64,000 bases of DNA, taken from assembly GCA_016715205.1 (NCBI GenBank), contig JADKBC010000048.1, forward strand, positions 124,001 to 188,000. The letters are read 5' to 3'. A model generated the notes under the pieces. The model saw nothing but the letters and a program-made list of their open reading frames with translations. It had not been told where the DNA came from and did no database searches. The DNA comes from Holophaga sp. Its GTDB lineage: Bacteria; Acidobacteriota; Holophagae; Holophagales; Holophagaceae. This document shows, piece after piece, positions 26,017-34,472 of the stretch (its first letter is position 1; every line of letters begins with the position of its first letter). The translations under genes were made by a program, and so were the position numbers.

Positions 26017-27276
26017 ATGGGCCTCTACTCTTCCTTCTACGCCAGCCTCTCCGGCCTTTCGACCAACGCTTCCAATCTGAGCGTGATCGGAAACAACCTC
26101 GCGAACCTGAATACCATCGGGTTCAAGGGTTCCTCGGGCACCTTCCAGGATCTGTTTGCCGCTTCGCTGGGCAGTCAGGGCACCGGTGGCAATGGCAACC
26201 CCATCCAGATCGGCTTGGGCACGCGCCTGGGCGGCATCACCCAGAATTTTGGCCAGGGTTCGTTCCAGACGACCAGCAACATCACGGATCTGGCAATCTC
26301 GGGGCAGGGTTTCTTTGCGCTCCAGACCAAGGCCGGGGCCCGCGCCTTTTCCCGGGCTGGAAACTTCAGCGTCGACAAGTCCGGCGGGCTGGTGGATCCC
26401 AACGGCAATAACGTGCTGGGCTGGAACCGCATCGGCACCACCCTCTCCACAACCGGCACCGTCGTGCCCATCCAGATCGACCTGGGCACCACGGCACCGC
26501 CCGCAGCCACCACCAACCTCAGCGCCACCACCAATCTGAACGCCAATGCCGCCATTGGTACCACCTTCACCACGCCACTCCAGGTTTACGACAGCCTGGG
26601 TTCGAGCCACACCCTGCTCTTCAACTACACCAAGAGCGCCGTGGTAGGCACCGACCCTGTAGGCACGGCCTCCGCGTGGAACCTCTCCATCACCACCGAT
26701 GGAGGCGCCACGGTGACCGGCCCCACTCGCATCTCTTTCGATGCTTCGGGTGTGCTGAATGCTCCGGCCACCAATCCCACCCTGACCATTAGCGGTTGGA
26801 CCAACGGCGCCACAAGCCCTGCCACCACCTGGCAGATCTTCTCGGGCACCAATTCCAACCTCACGGGTTTCGCCGCCAATTCCTCCACCAGCAATTCCAC
26901 GCAAGACGGTTACGGTGCGGGCACCATCCAGAGTCTGGTGGTGGACCAGAGTGGCGTGATCACGGGCACCTTCACCAATGGCCAAACCCTGGCGCTTTCC
27001 CAGGTGGCCATTTCCGTCTTCTCCAACCAGAATGGGCTTTCCAAGCGTGGCGATAACACCTGGGCGGAGACCCTTTCCAGTGGATCCGGCAACGTCGGCG
27101 CCGCTGATCAGGGCGGGCGCGGGGTGGTGTTGGGTGGCAACCTCGAACTCTCCAATGTGGACGTCGCCGAAGAGTTCACGAAGCTGATCGTGGCGCAGCG
27201 AGGCTATCAGGCCAACAGTCGCGTGGTAACAACCTCCGATGAGCTGCTGCAGGAGACCCTGAATCTGAAGCGATAA
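26017..27276 (+). CDS. flgE: Flagellar hook protein FlgE
   Basis: 419 residues. N-terminal GLYSSFYASLSGLSTNASNL and IGNNLANLNTIGFKG and the C-terminal LSNVDVAEEFTKLIVAQRGY and SRVVTTSDELLQETLNLKR are the paired coiled-coil ends of axial proteins. The Thr/Ala/Asn-rich middle is the variable hook domain. CACAGGAG precedes the ATG by 7 bp. It is the last flagellar gene in this run. Confidence 0.96.
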   Translation: MGLYSSFYASLSGLSTNASNLSVIGNNLANLNTIGFKGSSGTFQDLFAASLGSQGTGGNGNPIQIGLGTRLGGITQNFGQGSFQTTSNITDLAISGQGFFALQTKAGARAFSRAGNFSVDKSGGLVDPNGNNVLGWNRIGTTLSTTGTVVPIQIDLGTTAPPAATTNLSATTNLNANAAIGTTFTTPLQVYDSLGSSHTLLFNYTKSAVVGTDPVGTASAWNLSITTDGGATVTGPTRISFDASGVLNAPATNPTLTISGWTNGATSPATTWQIFSGTNSNLTGFAANSSTSNSTQDGYGAGTIQSLVVDQSGVITGTFTNGQTLALSQVAISVFSNQNGLSKRGDNTWAETLSSGSGNVGAADQGGRGVVLGGNLELSNVDVAEEFTKLIVAQRGYQANSRVVTTSDELLQETLNLKR

Positions 27277-27295
27277 TCGTCTCCACGGATGACGG

Positions 27296-27338
27296 CATGG
27301 GATTCCCGGTGTAAGTTGAAACATCCGGGAATCCCATG
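27296..27338 (+). promoter_or_regulatory. 14-bp-arm hairpin overlapping a start codon
   Basis: CATGGGATTCCCGG (27296-27309) is exactly complementary to CCGGGAATCCCATG (27325-27338) across a 15-base loop. The ATG of the next gene (27336-27338) is inside the right arm. With no T tract it could end flgE transcription, block translation of the next gene, or be a repeat. Confidence 0.7.
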
Positions 27339-28052
27339 TCGACTTTCTACTTGCCAACCCCTGAAAACCCAGGCCGTATCCTGGTGGTGGATGATCTCCC
27401 TGGGAATTTGAAAGTACTGGGGATGGAGCTTCGCAAGCACCCCTTTACCCTGACCATGGCCCGTACTGGCGAAGAGGCGCTGGGGTTCTGCCAGCGGATG
27501 CCTTTCGAGGGCATTCTCATGGATGTGAGCCTGGACGGCATCGATGGCATCGAAGCCTGCCGCCAGATCCGCAAGATCCCCCTCAACAGCCGCACGCCGC
27601 TCATCTTCCTGAGCGCGGTTCGCGTGGGCCAGGATTGGATTTCCGAGGGTATCGAAGCGGGCGGCATCGATTACCTGGTGAAGCCGTACGCCTTGTCAGA
27701 ACTGCTGGCCAAGCTGCGCATGATGATCCGCCTTTCCCGCCAGGACCAGGCTGCCATGACCGGAGAACGTCATCGCGCGCTGCTGGAAGTGGCCGGGGGC
27801 ACGGCTCATGAACTGGCCCAACCTTTGGCCACAGCCCAGATTCTGGTGGACCAGATCCTGAATAGCCCGGGACCTGCCACCCATGAGCAGCTGGAAAGGT
27901 TGCGGGAAGCCTTGGCAGGTACCAACCGGGTACTCACCCAGATCCAGCATCTGCACACCTACATCACGAAACCCTATGCCACGGGCCAGATCCTGGATCT
28001 GGCCCTCAGCAGCCAATCCACGGAAGGGTCGATGGAGTTGCCCAAGCCGTGA
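27336..28052 (+). CDS. Receiver domain fused to a histidine-kinase-like dimerisation helix pair, no ATPase domain
   Basis: 238 residues. The receiver (residues about 13-125) has acidic pair D19-D20, phospho-acceptor D63 (GILMDVSLDG) and K115 in YLVKPYA. It is followed by a HisKA-like segment containing GGTAHELAQPLATAQ with H158 in the H-box position. The protein ends 80 residues later, too short for a HATPase domain. It may be a phosphotransfer or scaffold protein receiving phosphate from another kinase. The start is uncertain because ATG 27336 lies in a hairpin; TTG 27351 is an alternative. It follows flgE, so a motility link is possible. Confidence 0.75.
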   Translation: MSTFYLPTPENPGRILVVDDLPGNLKVLGMELRKHPFTLTMARTGEEALGFCQRMPFEGILMDVSLDGIDGIEACRQIRKIPLNSRTPLIFLSAVRVGQDWISEGIEAGGIDYLVKPYALSELLAKLRMMIRLSRQDQAAMTGERHRALLEVAGGTAHELAQPLATAQILVDQILNSPGPATHEQLERLREALAGTNRVLTQIQHLHTYITKPYATGQILDLALSSQSTEGSMELPKP

Positions 28053-28106
28053 GGGAACGCCTGATAGACTGAGGGTCCAGCACACGCCTGGACGAGGTCT
28101 CAACAC

Positions 28107-29204
28107 ATGGAACAAGCCCTCACGCCTCTGAGCCCCCGCCGGAAAACCCGGCAGATCATGGTGGGCAAAGTTCCCATTGGCGGCGATGCGCCCATCAGCG
28201 TGCAAAGCATGACCAAGACCGATACCCGGGATGTGGAAGCCACGGTCAAGCAGATTTATGACTACGCCGCCGCAGGCTGCGAGATCGTGCGCGTGTCCGT
28301 GCCCACCACCAGGGCCGGTGAAGTCTTCCACGAGATCTGCGCCCGCAGCCCCATTCCGGTGGTGGCCGATATCCACTTTGACTATCGCTTGGCCCTGGTG
28401 GCCGCAGAGGGTGGCGCGGCTTGTCTGCGTATCAATCCGGGCAACATTGGGGGCCAGGATCGCGTACGCGCCGTGGTGGAAAAGGCCGGTGAAAAGGGCA
28501 TTCCCATCCGCATCGGGGTGAACGGCGGCAGTCTGGAAAAGGAGTTGCTGGAAAAATTTGGCAGCCCCACGCCCGAAGCCATGGTGGCAAGCGCCCTGCG
28601 CCACCTTGAGATGCTGGAGAAGGAAGGTTTCTACAACACCAAGATCAGCCTCAAGGCCAGTGATGTGATCCGCACAGTGCAGGCCTATCGCCTGCTGGCC
28701 AAGCAGGTGGACTATCCCTTTCATCTGGGCATCACGGAAGCCGGCACGCCCTGGGGCGCGACCATCCGCAGCAGCGTGGGCATGGGCATTCTGTTGGCCG
28801 AAGGCCTAGGTGACACCATCCGGGTTTCCCTCACGGGCGAAGGCCAGGAGGAATGCAAGATCGGCCACGAGATGCTGCGTTCCCTCAACCTCCGCAGCGG
28901 TGGCTTCCACATGGTGAGCTGCCCCAGCTGTGGCCGGGTGCAGATCGATTTGAACCGTGTGGCCAACGAAATCGAACAGGGACTGCGGGAAATCAACCAC
29001 GAGCACATCACCTACGCTGTCATGGGCTGCGTGGTGAATGGTCCCGGCGAAGCCATGGAAGCCGACCTGGGCGTGGCTGGCGGCGCAGGCGAGGGCCGCA
29101 TCTACCGCAAGGGCGAACTCATCCGCAAAGTAAAGGAGCAGGACATTGTGTCCGCCTTCCTGGAAGAAGCCCGCAAGCTCAAGGCCGAGCGTGCGGAGGT
29201 CTAA
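28107..29204 (+). CDS. ispG: 4-hydroxy-3-methylbut-2-enyl diphosphate synthase (flavodoxin/ferredoxin)
   Basis: 365 residues, the usual length of bacterial IspG. N-terminal RKTRQIMVGKVPIGGDAPIS and VQSMTKTDTRDVEATV are family hallmarks. The [4Fe-4S] cluster cysteines are visible in SCPSCGR (about 272-275) and MGCVVNGPGEA (about 307). It performs the penultimate step of the MEP isoprenoid pathway. yidD follows immediately. Confidence 0.96.
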   Translation: MEQALTPLSPRRKTRQIMVGKVPIGGDAPISVQSMTKTDTRDVEATVKQIYDYAAAGCEIVRVSVPTTRAGEVFHEICARSPIPVVADIHFDYRLALVAAEGGAACLRINPGNIGGQDRVRAVVEKAGEKGIPIRIGVNGGSLEKELLEKFGSPTPEAMVASALRHLEMLEKEGFYNTKISLKASDVIRTVQAYRLLAKQVDYPFHLGITEAGTPWGATIRSSVGMGILLAEGLGDTIRVSLTGEGQEECKIGHEMLRSLNLRSGGFHMVSCPSCGRVQIDLNRVANEIEQGLREINHEHITYAVMGCVVNGPGEAMEADLGVAGGAGEGRIYRKGELIRKVKEQDIVSAFLEEARKLKAERAEV

Positions 29205-29205
29205 G

Positions 29206-29505
29206 GTGTATCTGTACTGGGTGCTCACCCACCCCTTTGTGACCCTCGGCCTGCTGCTCCTGCTCGAAGCCCTGCTCCCCGTTCGATTTCAGCCCACCGC
29301 GTGGTGCGCCCGGGGTGCCATTCGCATCTACCAGATGACCCTGAGCCCGGCCCTGCCCACCCGGTGTCGCTTCACCCCTACCTGCAGCCAGTATGGTCTG
29401 GAGTGCATCCGCAAATATGGCACCCTGCGCGGTGGTGTGCTCACCACCTGGCGCATCCTGCGGTGCAACCCCTTTGGTGGTCACGGCGAGGATCCAGTTC
29501 CCTGA
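29206..29505 (+). CDS. yidD: Membrane protein insertion efficiency factor YidD
   Basis: 99 residues from GTG 29206 with GGAGGT 7 bp upstream, 1 bp after the ispG stop. An N-terminal hydrophobic segment precedes the YidD core IRIYQMTLSPALPTRCRFTP, then TCSQYGLECIRKYG with the conserved Cys/Ser pattern, and RCNPFGGHGEDPVP at the end. It assists YidC-dependent insertion. The usual partners rnpA/yidC are not in this window. Confidence 0.9.
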   Translation: MYLYWVLTHPFVTLGLLLLLEALLPVRFQPTAWCARGAIRIYQMTLSPALPTRCRFTPTCSQYGLECIRKYGTLRGGVLTTWRILRCNPFGGHGEDPVP

Positions 29506-29785
29506 AGGCCTTTGAAGGAAAGCGCAGGGTGGGTGCTGCCGTTCCGGAACGGCGACCAAAGACCCCCGCCCGCTCCGGCTTGCCCCAAGGACTGCCCCTT
29601 ACCCACCGCCTGATCCCGGTTCACCCCTAAGCCCTGGCCCCTCGGCCCTGGGGTGCGCATCCTTTCGGCATCCTTCACCCCCCGGCACCATGCCGTTCCG
29701 GGTTTCCCCATCCGATCCTCAGGATCGGTCGACCACCTACGGCCGGGCCTAGCTGGCCTTTCCGGATCTTTCATAAGGAGGCACC
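29506..29785 (+). other. 280-bp C-rich intergenic region with several hairpins
   Basis: No reading frame looks genuine. It holds a 16-bp perfect palindrome GCCGTTCCGGAACGGC (29537-29552), a pair GGTGGGT/ACCCACC about 70 bp apart, GGGGTG/CACCCC around 29652-29690 and CCGATCCT-C-AGGATCGG near 29710-29727. GCCGTTCCGG occurs twice (also about 29691). This density of pairable arms could mean a structured leader or small RNA for the gene at 29786. It matches no RNA family I can name. Confidence 0.35.
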
Positions 29786-30355
29786 ATGTCTATCCTCACC
29801 AAGACCCTCGGCACCGTTACCCTGGCCCTTGTGGGCATGGCGGTCCAGGCCGAAGACTTTTCCTCGCTGATGCAGGTGGCGAAAGGCACCTGGCCCGAGA
29901 AGACCCACCTTGGGGTCATCTGCGACTATCGCAATAGCAAAGACCAGGTGGAAGATCTGGCCAGAGCCGCGGGACCCAACGCAACGATCACGGTGGTGGA
30001 TGTCCATCGCCAGGATCAGGCTCAACTGGGAGCCCAGTTGCTGGCCACTCGGAATACGCACTACATGGTGCTGCTCCCTGGAGATACCATTATCCGCGAC
30101 GGTTCCTTTGGGGCCACCCTGGCCATTTCGCGCTTGGCCACCTATGGCATCCCCTCAGTGGGAACCAGCCCAAAGGCCATCGGCCAGGGGGCGGTTTTCA
30201 GCCTTGGAGATGGCACCAACGGCGAAGTCCTGGTTACGAATCGCCTCAAGGGCACGGTGGACGTGATCCTGCCAGAGGGCATTTCCTTCAGCCGTCGGGC
30301 CAGTCTTTCCCTCTCGGAAGGCATGGCTTCCATTGAGGTGTTTGCCCAGAATTAA
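29786..30355 (+). CDS. Secreted protein of unknown function
   Basis: 189 residues with an export signal ending near GMAVQAEDF and no lipobox or further membrane segment. The mature protein alternates predicted strands and helices (HLGVICDYRNSKDQVEDLAR, ITVVDVHRQDQAQLGAQLLA, HYMVLLPGDTII), loosely like the half-domain of a periplasmic binding protein, but I do not recognise a family. TAAGGAGG 7 bp upstream makes the start firm, and a clear terminator follows, so it is a single-gene unit with a 280-bp structured upstream region. Confidence 0.75.
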   Translation: MSILTKTLGTVTLALVGMAVQAEDFSSLMQVAKGTWPEKTHLGVICDYRNSKDQVEDLARAAGPNATITVVDVHRQDQAQLGAQLLATRNTHYMVLLPGDTIIRDGSFGATLAISRLATYGIPSVGTSPKAIGQGAVFSLGDGTNGEVLVTNRLKGTVDVILPEGISFSRRASLSLSEGMASIEVFAQN

Positions 30356-30371
30356 ACTCCGCTGGCCCCGG

Positions 30372-30402
30372 AAACGCCCTCGAAACCCGGGGGCGTTTTT
30401 CT
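30372..30402 (+). terminator. Rho-independent terminator
   Basis: AAACGCCC (30372-30379) pairs with GGGCGTTT (30391-30398), extended by internal pairs, and is followed by TTTTTCTT. It ends the secreted-protein gene and lies next to the stop of the convergent LytT gene. Confidence 0.85.
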
Positions 30403-31160
30403 TATAGCCATTCTTCGAATTGTTCTCGAAACGTGCGGCTCAAGGTTAACTTCGTGCCATCGCGCATGATCACCAAGTGATCGCCACTGGTCCAGGGCTG
30501 AAGCTCCTTGATGCAATCCAAATTCACAATCGCGGAACGATGGATGCGCCGGAACTGATGAGGGTCCAGCCGGGAAAGGATGCCGGCCATGGTCTGCCGG
30601 AGCAGGAAAGAAGTGCCTTCCACATGCAGGCGAACATAGTTATCTTCCGCCTCGATCCACTGCAGGGAGGCCGTTCGCACCAGTACATGGCGATCCCCAT
30701 GGCGCACCAGGAGGCGATCCACCCAGGGGCGTTCCTGGCGAATGCCTGACATGAGGTCTTCCAGATTCTGTTTGGGATTCCCGTCGGAAACCCCGCTGGC
30801 ACACCATCGGCGCGCACGGTCCAGGGCCTGCTGGAAGCGGTCGGTATCGAAGGGTTTCAGCAGGTAGTCCAACGCGTGGACTTCGAAGGCTTTCATGGCA
30901 TGCTGGTCGTAGGCGGTTACAAACAGGGTGGTGGGCATGCGTTCAGCGCCCACCGCATCGATTACCCCAAACCCGTCCAACTCGGGCATCTGGATATCGA
31001 GAAACACGAGATCGGGGTTCAGGTCTTCGATGGCCTTCACGGCTTCGATTCCGTTGGCGCACTCGCCCACCACCTCGAAATCCGCTTCCTTTTCCAAAAG
31101 GTGGAGGATGCGCTGCCGTGCCAGGCCCTCATCATCCACCACCAGGGCGCGAATGGTCAT
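30402..31160 (-). CDS. LytTR-type response regulator
   Basis: 252 residues. The receiver domain has D9-D10 and phospho-acceptor D55 (LVFLDIQMPELDGF), with K in YLLKPFD. A LytTR DNA-binding domain covers about residues 148-252, including WIEAEDNYVRLHV and FRRIHRSAIVNLDCIKEL. It is the output partner of the adjacent LytS-type kinase, overlapping it by 4 bp. Targets are not evident from the window. Confidence 0.95.
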   Translation of the reverse strand: MTIRALVVDDEGLARQRILHLLEKEADFEVVGECANGIEAVKAIEDLNPDLVFLDIQMPELDGFGVIDAVGAERMPTTLFVTAYDQHAMKAFEVHALDYLLKPFDTDRFQQALDRARRWCASGVSDGNPKQNLEDLMSGIRQERPWVDRLLVRHGDRHVLVRTASLQWIEAEDNYVRLHVEGTSFLLRQTMAGILSRLDPHQFRRIHRSAIVNLDCIKELQPWTSGDHLVIMRDGTKLTLSRTFREQFEEWL

Positions 31161-32245
31161 GGGATCACCTCCGGGCTGGGTACATCCATGGGCAGCCGGA
31201 GAGTCACCAGGGTGCCCTTCCCCGATGCGCCAAGGATGTCGATCCGGTGCTGCCCACGGTACAGAAGCCCCAGGCGTGCTCGGACATTGGAAAGGCCCAC
31301 CCCTTCGCGCCCGGCCACAAATCCTTCCCCGTCATCCTGCACTTCCAGCACCAGATATTCGGAATCTCGCTGGGCGCGCACGATCAGCGTGCCGCCCTGG
31401 GAGCGATCGGAAAGGCCATGTTTCAGAGCATTCTCCACCAGGGGCTGCAGGATGAAACTCGGCACCCGCGCCGTGAGCAATTCCAAGGGCACCTCGACCC
31501 GGACCTGGAGACGCTCCTGAAAACGCACCCGCTCGATGGCCAGGTACGCCTCGATGAAGGCCAGTTCCTTGCGCAGGGGCACCATCTGCTCCGGTGAGGC
31601 GTCCAGAGTCATGCGCAGGAAATCGCCCAACCGCCCGATCATGCGATCCGCGCCCTCGGGGCTCGTATGAATCAAGGCGGACACCGAGTTCAGGGTGTTG
31701 AAGAGAAAGTGCGGCTGAAGCTGCATCCGCAATGCCAGGTTCTGGGCTTCGGCAAAGCGGGCTTCCAGCCGGGCTGCTTCCACTTCCCGGGCCCTGAATT
31801 TCCGGTAGATCAAGTGCCCGTGTAGCGCGCCCAGCAGGGCCCACATAAACAGCAGGTTGAGATGGAAATAGTTTCGGTAGAAATAGGGCAGCCCTGAAAA
31901 ATACCCCATCGTGGGGCTTACCTTTTTCAATACCTCGGCGTAGAAACCACGGTAGATGAGGTAGGCCAGGAATAGTCCCAGCGCCGCGACAGCAATGGTG
32001 GTACCCAGCTGCAGCCCCCAGATGCGCCACTCACGGAGCGAAAAAGATTCAATGGGGTGATGGTCCGCCAACCAGACCAGGACTAAGCCGAGCAAGCCCC
32101 AAACCAGGTTCTGAAGCAGGTTCATGGCGAGCAGACGCACCACATCGGGCCGTTTGTCCATGGAGATGTCCCAGGAAGCCATGTAGAGCGCAAGAAGCGC
32201 CCAGCCGCCCCAATACCACATCCATTTCCGATCTCGGTTCGCCAT
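31157..32245 (-). CDS. LytS/YehU-type sensor histidine kinase
   Basis: 362 residues. Four hydrophobic segments over about residues 10-145 form the membrane part. The His_kinase domain has QLQPHFLFNTLNSVSALI with phospho-acceptor H179, then an N box FILQPLVENALKHGL and G box GEGFVAGREGVGLSNV. No extracytoplasmic ligand domain can be seen, so the stimulus is unknown. It forms an operon with the LytTR regulator and diverges from the second lipocalin gene. Confidence 0.93.
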   Translation of the reverse strand: MANRDRKWMWYWGGWALLALYMASWDISMDKRPDVVRLLAMNLLQNLVWGLLGLVLVWLADHHPIESFSLREWRIWGLQLGTTIAVAALGLFLAYLIYRGFYAEVLKKVSPTMGYFSGLPYFYRNYFHLNLLFMWALLGALHGHLIYRKFRAREVEAARLEARFAEAQNLALRMQLQPHFLFNTLNSVSALIHTSPEGADRMIGRLGDFLRMTLDASPEQMVPLRKELAFIEAYLAIERVRFQERLQVRVEVPLELLTARVPSFILQPLVENALKHGLSDRSQGGTLIVRAQRDSEYLVLEVQDDGEGFVAGREGVGLSNVRARLGLLYRGQHRIDILGASGKGTLVTLRLPMDVPSPEVIP

Positions 32246-32387
32246 GTTTACAGGCTAATGACAATTCCACCATCCAACCAGGGCTCGGGGGCGAGTGGGT
32301 GTGGAATGGGGGCGAAATTGCCTGTGCAATAGAAAGCTGCCCGCCATTACTACCCGGTATTCTGAAATGCCAATCCACGGGGGCAGC

Positions 32388-32936
32388 ATGAAAAAAACTC
32401 CGCTAGGCCTAGCGCTGGCGTTTGGACTTGGGCTGTTCACGGGTTGCGTGGGTATCCCAGATGATCTCAAGCCGGTTCAAGACTTCGAGGTGCAGCGGTA
32501 CCTCGGCCAGTGGTATGAAGTGGCACGCCTGGATCATTCCTTTGAGCGAGGTTTATCCCACGTCACGGCGACCTATACGCTGCGTGCGGACGGTGGCCTG
32601 AAGGTGATGAATCGCGGTTATTCACCCGCCACCAGCACTTGGAAAGTTGCAGAAGGAAAAGCGTTCTTTGTGAACGATCCCAGGCAGGGCCACCTGAAGG
32701 TTTCCTTTTTTGGCCCTTTTTATGGCTCCTACGTGGTATTCGCTCTGGATCAGACCAGCTATCAGTACGCCCTGGTGGCTGGTCCAAACAAATCCTATCT
32801 GTGGCTGCTGTCCAGAACACCGACCTTGGAACCTGGGCTTCAGAGCGCCCTCATTGCCAAGGCCAAAGCCCTTGGGTTCGCCACTGAAAAATTAATACTG
32901 GTGAACCAGGACCAGCCTCCCCCCGCCCGTCCATGA
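32388..32936 (+). CDS. Lipocalin-family outer-membrane lipoprotein (Blc-like), copy 2
   Basis: 182 residues from ATG 32388. The lipobox LFTGC at about residue 20 predicts a lipoprotein. The lipocalin motif LGQWYEVARLDHSFERGL and TATYTLRADGGLKVMNRGYS are standard for Blc, more so than in the copy at 14014. It is linked by a 4-bp overlap to the next gene (SDR/DUF2867), a pairing seen elsewhere with fatty-acid and envelope repair genes. Confidence 0.93.
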   Translation: MKKTPLGLALAFGLGLFTGCVGIPDDLKPVQDFEVQRYLGQWYEVARLDHSFERGLSHVTATYTLRADGGLKVMNRGYSPATSTWKVAEGKAFFVNDPRQGHLKVSFFGPFYGSYVVFALDQTSYQYALVAGPNKSYLWLLSRTPTLEPGLQSALIAKAKALGFATEKLILVNQDQPPPARP

Positions 32937-34384
32937 GCAAACCTCAACTCATTCTGCTGACGGGCGCCACCGGCTACGTGGGCGGTCGGCTACTGAAAGC
33001 TCTCGAAGCCCAGGATCGTCCCTTGCGGTGCCTTGCACGCCGGCCAGAATTCCTGCGGGACCGCGTGAAACCATCCACCGAAGTGGTGCCCGGAAATCTC
33101 GTGGATGGGAGCGGCCTCACCGAAGCCCTTGCCGGGGTGCGCGTGGCCTATTACCTGGTGCATGCCATGGGTTCGGCGGGTTCCTTTGAAACCGATGATC
33201 GGGCCTCTGCCCGCAATTTTGGCGCGGCGGCCAAGGCCGCTGGGGTGCAACGCATCATCTATCTGGGTGGCCTGGGCAACGACGAGGACGGTCTTTCTCC
33301 CCACCTGCGCAGCCGTCATGAAGTGGGCGAAATCCTGCGCCAGTGCGGCGTTCCCGTCTTGGAATTCCGGGCCTCCATCGTGCTCGGATCGGGGAGCCTT
33401 TCCTACGAGCTGATTCGCGCCCTGGTGGAACGCTTGCCCCTGATGATCACGCCACGCTGGGTATCAGTGCGTTCGCAGCCCATTGCCATTGAAGATCTCG
33501 TGGCCTACCTCTTGGCCGCCGAGGGGCTGCCGCCCCAGGACAGCGCCATTCTGGAAATCGGTGGCGCCGACCAAGTGACCTACGCGGACATCATGCGGGC
33601 CTACGCCCGGCAGCGAGGCATCCACCTGCGCATGATCCCCGTTCCCTTCCTGACGCCTTACCTGTCCAGTTTGTGGTTGGGCCTGGTGACACCCATCTAT
33701 GCGCGCATCGGTCGCAAGCTGATCGATAGCATTCGCCATCCCACCTTGGTTCGAGATACCCGCGCTGCTGCGCTCTTCGACCTTCGCCCCATGGGAGTGG
33801 AGGAAGCCATTCGCCGAGCCATCCTGCACGAGGATCAGGCCTTTGCCAGCACCCTTTGGTCGGATGCCTTGTCATCTTCGGGCCCATTACCAACATGGGG
33901 CGGAGTGCGCTTCGGCACACGCCTGGTGGATTCCCGGACGCGCAGCCTGGCGTGTTCCCCCACGGAGGCCTTCCAGCCGATTCAGCGGATCGGCGGGGAC
34001 ACCGGTTGGTACGCCTGGAATGGGTTGTGGCGAATCCGGGGATTCTTGGATCTGCTGGTGGGGGGCGTCGGTCTGCGGCGGGGACGACGTCATCCGGAGC
34101 ACCTTCTGGTGGGAGATGCCGTAGATTTTTGGCGGGTCGAAGCCATCGAACCCGGCCATCTATTGCGGCTGGCTGCGGAAATGAAACTGCCGGGAAGGGC
34201 CTGGTTGGAATTTGAAGTGACAAAGGCTGAGCAGGGGGTCTGCCTTCGGCAAACGGCGGTGTTCGATCCCGTGGGTTTCTGGGGCCTGGCCTACTGGTAT
34301 GCCCTTTATCCGGTGCACCAGATTGTTTTTTCAGCCATGTTGAGAAGGATTGGGGAAGCGGCGGAAAAGGTCAAACACCCCTAA
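32933..34384 (+). CDS. NAD(P)-binding SDR-family protein with DUF2867 C-terminus
   Basis: 483 residues. The N-terminal Rossmann fold has TGATGYVGGRLLKAL and the SDR segment IIYLGGLGNDEDGLSPHLRS. From about residue 310 a second part (SRTRSLACSPTEAFQPIQRI, then GWYAWNGLWRIRGFLDLLVG) matches the DUF2867 layout fused to SDRs. Substrate is unknown; a lipid or quinone reductase role is plausible from the lipocalin neighbour. It overlaps the lipocalin by 4 bp. Confidence 0.85.
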   Translation: MSKPQLILLTGATGYVGGRLLKALEAQDRPLRCLARRPEFLRDRVKPSTEVVPGNLVDGSGLTEALAGVRVAYYLVHAMGSAGSFETDDRASARNFGAAAKAAGVQRIIYLGGLGNDEDGLSPHLRSRHEVGEILRQCGVPVLEFRASIVLGSGSLSYELIRALVERLPLMITPRWVSVRSQPIAIEDLVAYLLAAEGLPPQDSAILEIGGADQVTYADIMRAYARQRGIHLRMIPVPFLTPYLSSLWLGLVTPIYARIGRKLIDSIRHPTLVRDTRAAALFDLRPMGVEEAIRRAILHEDQAFASTLWSDALSSSGPLPTWGGVRFGTRLVDSRTRSLACSPTEAFQPIQRIGGDTGWYAWNGLWRIRGFLDLLVGGVGLRRGRRHPEHLLVGDAVDFWRVEAIEPGHLLRLAAEMKLPGRAWLEFEVTKAEQGVCLRQTAVFDPVGFWGLAYWYALYPVHQIVFSAMLRRIGEAAEKVKHP

Positions 34385-34472
34385 TGAAATTCTGACCCTC
34401 TTGTTCCGCATCAAGGCCCTTGTACATCAAGGGCGTCAGGCTGATGCATGCGGCTTTCCCCTTGGAGTTCCC

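Noticed and set aside
25357..27357. 666-residue minus-strand frame opposite flgD and flgE
   Set aside because: Shadow of two well-recognised flagellar genes; Gly/His-rich composition.
28053..28106. Functional hairpin before ispG (GTCCAG/CTGGAC)
   Set aside because: Six-base arms in a 54-bp spacer could easily arise by chance; no further support.
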